Shown one piece after another: positions 1 to 12,200 of a stretch of 64,000 nt of DNA. Source of the stretch: Lagopus muta (taxonomy: Eukaryota > Chordata > Aves > Galliformes > Phasianidae). Numbering within the stretch: the first letter of the stretch is position 1; each line of letters begins with the position of its first letter. Below the pieces are notes generated by a model. It did no database searches and had not been told where the DNA came from. It saw only the letters and a list, made by a program, of their open reading frames with translations. A program made the position numbers and the translations under genes. The stretch is from the NCBI RefSeq assembly GCF_023343835.1, contig NC_064435.1, positions 41,192,603 to 41,256,602 of the forward strand, written 5' to 3'.

Positions 1-102
1 GTAATCTGAAGGCTATTTAGCAGTAACTAGAGTAACCATGGACCTCCTTAGCAAGGTCAAAATCTAGGAAGTTTTTCTGAGTCTTTGCTTATTTGTTTTC
101 AG

Positions 103-281
103 TCCAATGAATGTGTTTTTGATACACAAATCACCAAGAAAATGGGTTATTACAAGCTGCTGGAAGTGATGTATATACGTCTTTCAAAAGAGGACGTTCA
201 CTCCAAGGACTCTAAAATTAACCAAGCTTACCGTGGCTCTGTAAGTGTAGAAGGAAATGAACTTACCAAGGCACTAATAAA
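103..281 (+). CDS. PRKDC: PRKDC window exon 1
   Basis: The exon follows the acceptor tgttttcag and ends before gtaaga. It begins on a codon boundary and ends after two bases of a Lys codon. It encodes SNECVFDTQ through [10 protein letters not shown] in the helical NUC194 region. It is the first exon in the window. Confidence 0.93.
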
Positions 282-3200
282 GTAAGATTCTTTTTCCTTG
301 TATTTCCTTTCAATTTCTAATTATATTTTAGGTAGATACTCTTTTAGGTATGTCGTGTAAAGCAGAAGTATGACTTGGTCAAGGATGAACGCAATCTGCG
401 ATGTAGCTTTTGGTTTTAAGTAGAGTACTCAATATTTAATTTATATTTGATAAACTGATATTGAATGTGGGGGTTGGAACCTGATGATCTTTTAAGGTCC
501 TTTCCGACCTGAGCTATTCTACAGTAATCTACAGTCCTATCTCAGAATGACTTCTTCCCAGTTGTTTTGGTTTTCTTGCTTTTTCAGTATGGTTCTTTAC
601 CTTTAAATTTCAGTTTGAGTATTGTTAAACACTTAGGACAGAATCATAATGCACCTAAGAGGACTTAAAAGCTTTTTTTTTTTTTTTTTGTCTATGATTT
701 GCTTAAGATTCATAGGTGCTTATGGGCAAAAGACCTATTAAAAAATTGTTATCTAAACCAGTTTTGTCTGGCTAATCCATAGCATAGCTCAGCATGCCTG
801 TCCACTGATAAGTTGGTGGGAAAGAGCCACAAGACTTGTTTGTTTATGAATTGAAAGGTATCTTCATTTTCTATGAAAATACCCTGCCATCTCCTTGACA
901 TTAAAGATGGCAGTGGAAGTTGGCTGTGCCGTTGGTGAATGGTTGCATTGTGATTTAATGCTAATACTGCTATAGTGATATAGATCTCTTGAAATTCTGT
1001 TGATTCTGTCTTTCGTTGGGAGGGCTCTCCTGTGCTTATTAAAGAGAAGGAAAAAAGCAGCAAAGACTTTGGTGTTTACATGTCTATTTTTGCCTGTTCT
1101 TATTTTCAGGTTGTGCTATGACGCATTTACAGAAAACATGGCAGGGGAGAGTCAGCTGCTGGAGAAGAGGAGGCAGTATCACTGTGCAGCATATAATTGT
1201 GCTATTGCTGTTATTAGTTGTGTCTTCACTGAAAGTAAATTTTATCAAGGCTTTCTCTTTACAGAAAAATCAGAAAAGGTGAGAAACCATTGTTGCTGCT
1301 AGGAAGCTTTCAGAGCACGGAACATGAAGAGATGTTAGTCGATGTCAGTAAATCAAAGAATCAAACTTGAGTGACAGGCAATTATATAATGAACTACCCA
1401 GTGAGGCAGTAGGAGTAGTTGACTGACTTTCCTCTTCGTGTCATTTGAATTGCTGATGAAGGCGTCGACATCTGCTGGGGGTTGGTGAAGTAGGGATAGG
1501 TTTATCAATTTCTCTTCACACTCAATCAATTTTCTAATACCCAGGAAAACATCTATCAAGTTTTCCAGTCCTTGAAATATACACGAATAAGAGAAATCCT
1601 TTTTACAGAGTGCATTGCCAGTGCTTTAAGTTCTCAAGTAATTGAGTAGCAAAATTTTCTTAAGTGTTGATCTAAAACAGAACTGGCTGGTTTTTTTTTG
1701 TACTTTGAACTTTTACAAGAAGCAAGAAAAATGTTAGAGCAATTGTTATTGAATGCAGAGTTATAACTTCGATGTTTTCAAGTTTTCTTTGGTTTGCAGA
1801 ACTTGCTGATTTTTGAAAACTTGATAGACTTGAAGCGCCAGTACATGTTTCCTGTAGAAATTGAGGTGAGTGGAAGTTCTGTATTTTCATATTTCTGAGA
1901 AAAAAAATGAGTACATCTTTAAGTGTGCTCACTGGTGAACTGGTTCTTAGTCATGTGGGGAGGAAGTGGGAAAACAATGGAGTACTTCTCTGTTTAAAAT
2001 TACATTTTTCTGAAGGAAATGTAGGCATCATATACAGAACAAACCTTCAGTATATTGTTTAGCATGATTTAGTCTGGTTTTGAATGACTGTAGAAATAAT
2101 TGATTCAGATGTTACCTGGAACCTTTAATAATCACCACTTGTAGTGTGGAATTGTATTTCTAATTATGATTTGGATCATTTTTTGATAATTTTGAGAAGT
2201 CACACTGTAAATTAAAAAAAAAAATAAATAGTAGTAATCTAGAAATTATTTATTTCTATTGTTTAGGTTCCCCTGGAAAGGAAGAAAAGATACATTGCTA
2301 TTAGAAAAGAAGCCAGAGAGGCATGGAATGATGGTCAGGGTATGAAATTCATTTATGACTATGAAAAACTTATCTCTTACCTTTCATACACTATTTATTG
2401 ATGCGCTGCTAATTGGCTTCTACAGTATCAGGAGTAAGAAATAGCATTCACTGTACTTTGTCATGCAACCAGCTCCCATCCACTCTCAGATTCCTGTAGT
2501 CAATAAAGGCATGCTTTTTTGTAATTGCTTTGATTAATGGTCTATTCTTTTTCCTATTTAGATGAACCCAAGTATTTAGCTTCTGCATCATACATGATGG
2601 ATAGCAGTTTGAGTGAGGAAATGAGTCAGTTTGATTTTTCTACTGGAGTCCAAGGTTTTTCTTATAGCTCCCAGGATGTTACAGCTGGCAGTGCTCACTT
2701 CAGGAGAAAGGTAATTTAGTGACTTATGTGCTATGTGTAGAAGCTTTAAGCTTTTTAGCAATTGGGTGTTCTTTCTGAGGTTGTGAAACAGAAATAGTGT
2801 GTGTTATGCTGAGAAAAAAAGAAACGTTCCCTGTTAGTGAATTGGAGCAAAGCTTATTATTTGTTGTTACTGAGTTTGTTCTTCAGCTGTTGCTAGTAAA
2901 TGTATCAAATGACAAACTCAATCACTTATAAACTTTAAAGGTACCTAAGTTGAAGAGCCTCTGTTCTACTTGAGGATGGTTTTCTCTAGATGAGGGAGTG
3001 GGCTCAAGCTGTGTTCTGTCAGTTTTTTTTTCCTCTCTTTTTCTCTGTACTATAAGCTGGAGAAAAGCCATGCCCTGTTGTGGTTTTCTAAGGCTGAGTA
3101 GTACAAGCCAGCAGAGTTGTTAAAAGGTGGCTTTTTACTTTGTGTGCAGTCAGGAGTGGCCTGCGATGCTTCTGTTTTCCCCATGTCTTTTAGTTTTCAA

Positions 3201-6200
3201 AGACACTTGTCCAAGCTGGCTTTATCAAATGCAAAGAATAAATTGTTGTTGTTATTACATAGTAATTTTGTATCTCTGTTGTGGCACCTTGTCTTTAACT
3301 ATTGTTGGAAGATGTTAAGTGCTGTTCTTCCAAGTCTTCAGCTGTGGAACAAAATTGTTTCTGTGAGCTTCAGAACTCTTCCTGCTTCCAGCAGTTGCCC
3401 CACCCATACTAGCAGGTCGTAATGTCAGAGCAGTGTGAAACTGACATCTCTAGGCACACAAAATGAAAACAATGCACAGGTGGGTACATCCATCTTGGGA
3501 GGCTTTTGAACAATGCATCTGATTTATTCCCTGTTGCAGATTGAGTGTACAGTCAAATCTGTCATACTGAAAAGATCAGAGTGACTCATGGTATTATCAC
3601 AATTTAGATGAAAACACATTTGTATTAATCACAGTAATTTTTTTTTTCTCAGGAGATGTCAGAATACATGGTTTTGAATGATGAGTTGGAACTGGAGATG
3701 GATGAACTTAACCAACATGAATGCATGGCACCAATGACCACTCTGATTAAGCATATGCAGAGGAACCAGATCACACCCAAAGTGGAAGAGGCCAGTATGA
3801 ACCAAAAATTTGGCATTGTTTCACTAGTTAAAACAACGAAGCTGTGACTGATTGAATTCCTCCATTCTGTAATTTTCATGTCTATACCTATGTGCTGAGG
3901 CGAGGGGTTTTTTTGGTGTGGTAAGCTTGTTTTGTTTAATAATTGAATTGATTTTTTGCTCATTTTCTTTAAATTTCAGGGCACGGTTCCTGTAGACCTT
4001 CCTCTTTGGATGAAATTTCTGCATAGTAAGTTAGGAAATCCATCAGTGCCATTAAATATTCGCCTCTTCATAGCAAAACTTATTGTTAATACCGAGGATG
4101 TGAGTAATTTCTTTTTTCCTATTTTTTTTTTTCTGTTAACATAACAGCTTGTATTATCAACTGCATTGCTCTTATGTGGTAAAATATGTTATCAACTGTG
4201 ACATTTGGAGGAGATTCAAATTCAATAGTTTGTCATGATTAAAGGGAACTTGTTCATAGCCCAAAAATCAAAGTAGTGCCAGTATTTGGAGTATAAAAGA
4301 AATGAATTTTCTTCTAATAACTAATTCTAGAAGTAGAATGTATCCATAACATGCATCTTGTGTAAACTATAAGTAATTAATTCATTGATACTGGTTAAGG
4401 GGTATAGCTGATTGTTTGTCATCTTTGTAGGAATAACTGCAGTGTGATTTTAATGGTCACTGGTGAGTCTTCTGAAAACTCATAGAGCTAAATGATATTC
4501 TAGTTGCAGAAAGGTATAACCTTTGTTATAACCTATGTATAAGGTATATAATGGCATGTGACTTTGAGAAAAAAAAACATTCTCTAATTTTTCTGCTCCT
4601 ATTTCAGACACTTATTTTAAAGAATAATGTTTGAAATATTCTGAATCCAAAATACAAAACTGGATTTCAGAATTCAGGAAAACTTAACACTTACTTAATG
4701 CTTCTCAGTAAAAGTGTCTGAAATAGAGATTTCAAAGAGCAGGTGAGTGGCATACTTGTTCAAATTCTTTAGGGACAGATATTCTGTATGAAGTGTTCCT
4801 ACTGTATCATGTTAGAGCTGTATTATGGGGGCCCTACTGAAATAATTACAGCTTCACATGAAGATTTGTGAAAAGTCTTTTAAGCAGAAGTGAGGGTAGT
4901 TAGGAAGGCCTTTTATTTTAAAGTTACTTTAAATTTGTTGGGGTTTTTTTTTTTGTTATAATTTCAGACTAGGTTAAACAAAATGCTAAGAAATTGATTT
5001 AGCAGTCTCACCTGTAATAATTATTGAACAGGTTATTAAATAATTGGATACTCTGTATGTTGTCCTTGATTTTTATTTATTTTACTTTTTTCTCCCTTCC
5101 CAAAGGTTTTCCGACCCTATGCAAAGCAATGGCTTGGTCCAATGCTGCAGCTTGTTGTTTCTGGCAATAATGGAGGTGAAGGGATTCATTATATGGTAGT
5201 GGAAATAGCAGTTACCATTCTTTCCTGGACGAGTGTAACTACTCCCAAAGTAAGGAAATGTAAAAATTATTTTTTGCTGTTCTAATGGCTATTTGATAAA
5301 TAATGGATGAGTTTATTATTATGCTTCTAATCACTTTGTACATCAGTCCACTGTTTCATTTAGATACTAAGTTTTAAAAACAGCTTATTTACTTATTTGG
5401 AAAAAGCAGAATATATGTCTTTATGTCAGAGTCACTTTGTTTATTTTTGCTTCCATTCATTGTAGGGAAATATTAAGGATGAGATTTTGGCTAACAGATT
5501 GCTTGAATTCTTGATGAAGAATGCCTTTCATCAGAAACGAGCTGTGTTCAGACACAATCTGGAAATCATAAAGACAGTTATAGAGTGTTGGAAGAACTGT
5601 CTCTCCATACCTTACAGGCAAGCAGTTTGGATCTTTACTTTGTCAATATTTCATGAGTATTAGTTGAGTGTTATCAAAGCAGATAACAAGGTAAATTCAG
5701 CTGCAACTGTAAATTTTTCGTCCCTAGAATTAACAATAAAACTTCAGAACTGAACTCTCCAGAAGTTGAAACGTAATTTGTTTAAACAAAGAGAGAGAAC
5801 ATGTAGAGAATTACAACAAGCAACAAAAGCGAGAGAAATCTTTACAAAGACTTTTTGTTTGAAATGTATTATTACTGAATATTAGCACATTGTAAGACCT
5901 TTGTGATCTGATGTGCTTCTGAGCTGGTGAATTTGTGTAGGGTAACAATCTCTAATCTGTAAAGATTTCTTCTTTGAAGCTAGTTTTTGCTTCTGCTCTC
6001 TACTTTTGGTGGAAGAATATACACGTGTGTAAATGGGTATGTGCACTTGTTTTCTACAGAGTTCTTGGGTTGTGTGTGTGAATATACATATACAAAGAAA
6101 GTGGTTTGTCATACATATATATATATGTGTATATATATATATATATATCATTACTTTATGTTTTTATCCATCAGCTTAATATTTGAAAAGTTTTCTAGTG

Positions 6201-9200
6201 GAGATCCTGATACAAAGGACAACTCAGTGGGAATTCAGCTGCTGGGAATTGTTCTAGCTAACAATTTACCTCCCTATGACCTGAAGTGTGAAATAGATCG
6301 CGTCAGGTGAGAAATGCAACACTTCAAAGAACAAATTTAGTTAAAAGCTTAAGAGAGCAACTCTTAACTTGTCAGCATAAAATATTGGAGTTACATTGTT
6401 CACTTATTGGGAACTTTTTGACCCATCATCCCTTTGCTATTGTCTGTCACTGTGCTTTTTTTATCTGTAAAGTTGGTGATACTGCCTCAGTACAGGTACT
6501 AAGGGAACCAGGAAGGAAATGTACCCTCCTCAATTTGTTGCTTGTAAATGGAGGTAGTTTTGTAGGTAAAGTAGTGACTAGCATCCATCTTGGCTGTACT
6601 GCCATGAAGTTGTTGAGGTGATAAGGGGAACACTACTGTCAAAACTTTAACCCTGGACATGGGAAGTGCTGACGTTAGGCTGTTGGGAACTAGTTGACAA
6701 GATGCCCTGAAAAAATGCTTTTGAACCAATTGTTGTTTGTCAGCACTGGTCTCTTTTTAAGTATTGATGTCAAAAGTTAAGCAGACAGAGCAGTACACTG
6801 ACTTGGCTGAGCAAACTTCTTCTAGAGCTTAGGTGAAAGAAGAATGTATATGGCCACTGGAAGCAAGATCAGGCAACGTGGGAGGACTGAAGGAATACTG
6901 GTCCCTGTTGTATAGAGAAAATTTGTGTGGCCAAAGCTCAATTAGAGTGGATGCTGGCCAGCAGCAAGAAGGGCTTCTTTAAATATGTTAACTGCAAAGG
7001 AAAGACCAGAGATAGCATTGGTCCATTACTTGCTGAGATTGTCCCTGCTTATGAGGTGACCACACAAAGCAGAGACATTTAATACCTTCTTTGCCTGTCT
7101 ACAACACTGACAATGGACTCTGTAATCCCTGGAGCCCTGAATTGGAAGACCCTTACTGTAATAATGGTAAATTCCCAGCCAGGTCCAAACTTTTGCAGGA
7201 CTTGCTGCTCTGGCTTTAATGCATATAAGTCCATGGAGCCTGATGGGATTCACCCCAGGGTATGAAATGCTGTCTGATGTCATTGTGAGACCTCTCTCAA
7301 TTATTTTTCAATAACCTTAAGAACAGGAAGAGGTCCCACTTGGCTGGAAACTGACAAATGTCATCACAGTTTTCAAAAAGGACAAGAAAGTCCTAGTAAT
7401 TACAGTCCTGTTAGTCTTAATGCAGTGCAGTGTGAGTCAGCAGTGTGCCCTGGCAGCCCAAAGGGTCAACTGTACTCTGGGGTGCATCTGGTCCAGCACT
7501 GCCAGTGGACAAGGGAAGGGATTGTGCTACTCTGCACTGTGCGGCCTCACCTCCAGCACCAGGTATGGGCTTGGGCATACAATATGAGTAGGGCATACAA
7601 GTTTTAGAGAGCATTTGGAGAAAGGCTGCCAAGATGGTGAAGAGTCTGGAGGGCAAAGTGTGTGAGGAGTGGCTTTGGTTTGTTCAGCCCCAAGCAGGGG
7701 AGGCTGAGGGGAGGCCTCTTGGTGGCTGCAGCTACTCGTAGGAAATGGAGGGCCCTCCTATACTAGTAGCTCTAGTATAGGCAGTGCTGAGCTCTGCTCT
7801 CTGACAGCGACAGGATCAGAGGGAACAGCATGGAGCTATGTCAAGGGAGAGTCAGGTGGGGATGAGGAAAAGGGTCTGCACCAAAGGGCAGAGAGCATGG
7901 TACAGGCTGCCCAGGGCAGTGGGCACAGTCCTGAACTGCTGGAGGAAGGAAATATGGTTTGAATTTTGGGTGGTCCTATGTGGCATCAAGAGATTAAGTT
8001 GATGATTCTTGTGTATCCCTTCCAACTTGAGATGTTGTATGAATCTATGAAACGCAGAGCTAATTTATTTTAGAAAACACTGAGAAGTATGTAGGCTTTA
8101 TTACAGTGAGCCCCAGGACTGCAGTTTCATGGGAATTAAAAGAGTCAGGAACTGCCACAGCAAGGTTTTGAGACACTGTAGGTGGGAATCAGTATTGAGC
8201 CATATTGATCTCTTCTAAAAGTAGTCACTGTGCTGTTAGACAGCTCGAAAGTTTTTCAATGTAAAATCAAATGCTGGAGTAGTGGCTTGTAACACATCTG
8301 TTTTTGTGCTAGGTATTTTCAGGCTCTGATCAGTAACATGGGTTTATTAAGGTATAAAGAAGTTTATGCAGCTGCTGCAGAAGTGTTGGGACTTGCTCTT
8401 CAGTATATAGCTGAGAGACAAAACGTAAGTAGCTGTATTTAGGTGTGTGACCATTACTGTCTTAGATATGTTTACATCTTTTATGTTGCTGCTCAGTTCA
8501 GCTACAAAAATTAATGTTTTTAGAACTCAGCAGCCTTTGTCCAACAGATTGAAAGGTTAACTCATTAACTCAAGATGACAAATGCTTTAGATCAACTAAG
8601 AGCTGAGTGTCTACCCTGTTGTTTTGGAGCTAGAGGTGAATGGGCTTTGTTCTGCTCCTGCGTACACTTGTGTATGTACATTTTAAAGTTTTGGAGTTTC
8701 TTGTTTTTACCACTTTTTGATTAAAAAAGAAAACTAAAAGTTGGAAGGTTTGGGGCTACATTTTGAACATCTGTATCTGAGAATGTTTAGTAACTGGCAA
8801 GTTTTGATGTAAGATTCAAGGCTACTATATTTAATTTTGGGCTTTTAGAGCTCTCGTGGATAATGAATCCACTTATTTTTTAGAGTGTGGATGAAATGAA
8901 TGCAAACCTGTTACTCACTGAATTTTATGGTACTGGCACCAAGGGATAGTGTTTGATGTTCATAGAAATCAATTTGAGACAGATACTGGAAGTATCTCTT
9001 TACAGAACTGTTAGTTATCACAGGGAGTTCTGGAGGTAAGTAGCATCAGCAGGTTCAGAAAGAAATTAGGCAAATTTATGCACAAAAGAAGTCCACTGAC
9101 TACTTTTAAAAGCAATAGGCAATGTATACTCTAAGAGCTAATAATGGATATGTGCTGGGATGTATGTGAGAGGGGGAAAAAAAAAAAGATACAATGCTGC

Positions 9201-12200
9201 CACGCTTATGAACTCCTAAATATCATTCTGCAGCTGCTACTACAGAAATACCATGTTACTGGCTCGGTGGATTATTACTCCAATCTTGCAGGATATCCCT
9301 GCATTATTCCCCACTAAATTGCATTCTGTTTGTTCTTTTACAGTTTCTAGAGCATATTTGCTAAACTGAATTCCTGCAACCTCCTGTCCTGTAGTTTTTC
9401 ACGTTCTATTAAAAGCAATGTTTTGCATAAAGTAGCAAAAATGGTTGAAATATTGTATCCTATTCAAAGTTAATTTCTTTGACGCTTAGTGACGCCTGCT
9501 ACTTCATTCACTAGACATCTTCAGTAAAAATACTTTTTTCTTACCTTCACTGATTGGAAATCTACCATACTCAATAGTTACTATTTATATAAGCTTGTAT
9601 TTCAAATTTAAGATTTTGGTTCAAAACCAAAGAAAGCTCAGAAAGGCATTGTGAAGCAGTCGTGTTTCAGCTAGTCATCACTGTATGGCAGCCAGAAGCA
9701 CCATAAAGTTAGTATGAAGCAAAATGCAATAGAAACAAACAGTATAGCAGCAATACTGTGTGTTGTTAATGTGGTTATGGATTTCATGGCTGTACATGTC
9801 ACACTGTCTTTCTAATTCTCAGATACTTGAAGATCCAGTTTATGATTGTGTCATAAAACAATTAAAACAACATCAGAACACCCAACAGGATAAGTTTATA
9901 ATATGCTTGAATAAAGTTGTTAAGAATTTTCCTCCTCTTGCTGACAGGTATGTCATAATTTACATGGTGAATTCATTGTAGATCTAGGGGAATAATGGAA
10001 ACTATCTTGCTTTTCTTCATGAGCTTATGTTCATGTTAAGGTTTATGAATGCAGTATTCTTTCTATTACCAAAACTTCATGGTGTGATGAAAAACTACTG
10101 TTTGGAAGTAATTATGTGCCGAGCAGAGGAAATACCTGACCTCTATCTGCAGTTAAAGAGTAAAGACTTCATCCAGATCATGAAACACAGGTACGTGGTC
10201 ACATGGCTGTAAGTATGAATAAGTAGTGTGAGCTTTTTGATAACATTGCCTGCTATTGCCTGAGCAAATGGAATCTGAGTGTTAAGTATAAGATAGTTAA
10301 CTCAATGTGAGAAAAAAAAAACAACAAAAAAAAAACAAAAAAACAACCCACCTATATAGTATTAAGGTGAAACTTCAACTCCTATTCACTAGGGTATGGA
10401 TTTCATCTTTAGTATGTATTGCTTTAGTTTTATTGTTACTTCTAAGTTGAACTCGATAGTATTTACATGAAGCTCTTTAAATGAAAGCAGATGTTGGTAA
10501 AATCTGAGCTGATCTTCTCTGTGTAGCAATGAAGAGAAGAACAAGGTAACAATCTTTAATTTTTGTTTTCTCTCCCTTTCTCAACTTTAGGGATGATGAA
10601 AGGCAAAGGGTTTGTTTGGATATAATATACAAGATGCTGTCTACACTGAAACCACAAGAACTTAAAGAACTTCTTCCTGGAGTGACAGGGTTCATTTCTC
10701 ACCCTTCTGTAATATGTCGACAGCGCATGTATGATATTCTGATGTGGATTTATGATAATTACAGGTATGTATTCACTGCAGGTGTTGTCTTTCAGTGGTT
10801 TGAAAGCATCTATAACATTGTCTTCCAATTTCATGTCCTTCTATGTGGGATTTTCTAGTTCTCAAACAAATAACTCCAGTGGGTTGCCTCAGACCTTCTT
10901 TCATGGTGATTTAATAATTTAAACTAAGGGACAAAGGCTTAGACCTGAGCTTCAGCCCAGAACTAGAATAGTACATCAACACAGCGCAGTGGTGTAAGAA
11001 GTCTTAGTCTGATGCTCTCACTTTTTTTTTTTCCTTGTGGCAGTGTTTATAGCTATAGTAAGAATTGCACGCTATAGAAATTTGATTGTAGTCAAGAGAT
11101 GTATTAAGGCACTTGGGCACAATCTGGGTCTGTTCAATCTGGTGATATGAAGGTGTTCTTTGTTTGACTTAGAAAACAGTGTATTCTTGAAAGAGTGTGC
11201 TGTTGCATCCTCTGTCTTGGTTGTATTCTGTTGTATGCTTTTGTCCAAGAATAACTGTTTACTGTTAGAATGGATGATTCTATTGAAGAACATGCAGGCA
11301 ATTTTACTGCAGTGTCACTTGTGAAAAGATGCCACTGCTTTTATTCTTTTTTAACCTCCCTAACTCAGCATTACTTCTGCTGGGCCTTTATAATAAAAAC
11401 CTAGCAACATATTTTCTAGCTTTCTGACTTTTTATTTTTCTAAATAGTGGAGAGACAAGCCATTTCTGGGAATGAAGACCTCATATTATGAAAGGAAGTG
11501 TTGTCATGTCAAGTTGTGACTTTTTATATTAATAAGGGCAGTTCCTCCTTTTCTTCCACCATCCTCATCCTCTTGTTTGTTTTTTCTTTAATGCGTTGTT
11601 TGAGAGAAGTCACTAAGAGACATTTTTCTCCTAATGGCAGCGATCCAGAAAGCCAAGCAGATGACGATTCTCAGGAAGTGCACAGACTGGCAAAAGAAAT
11701 CCTGCTTCAGGGATTGATTGATGAGAATGCTGAACTGCAGTGAGTAAACGGTGTTGTGATGACTGAAGTAATAAGTCCTTAAATTGCTCCTCCTTTGTTT
11801 ATAATATGAGATACAGTCATTAGATGTTTTAAGGTATTTTAATATGAAAGCATGACATCAAGATAATGCTACTTCCTTTTCTTGCAGTGAGTTAATTTAT
11901 AAGATTGTGTCCCATAACTACTGAATTATTACACTGAATTATGGTGAATCACAGAACTATTGAACAAATCTCTAAGCCATGGAGAAATTGTTTCACCGGG
12001 CTGGTCCTAATTCTGCATTAACATTCTGAAGTTTTTGAACAAGGCTCTCGCTATACACAGACACATAAATAGATTCAGTGTTGGAGGATGTTGAATGCCT
12101 TTAACTTTTTTTTTTTTAGTGAAGCAGAAGATAGGAGCTCTCTGTGCTTAATCACCCATAGCACTTCTTGAGAGGAAAACAATACAAATATTTATTTATT

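Noticed and set aside
3794-3847. Read-through of PRKDC window exon 6 beyond 3790
   Set aside because: The open frame continues to a stop at 3847, but the extra residues have no counterpart in the family. The next exon joins in frame only from 3790.
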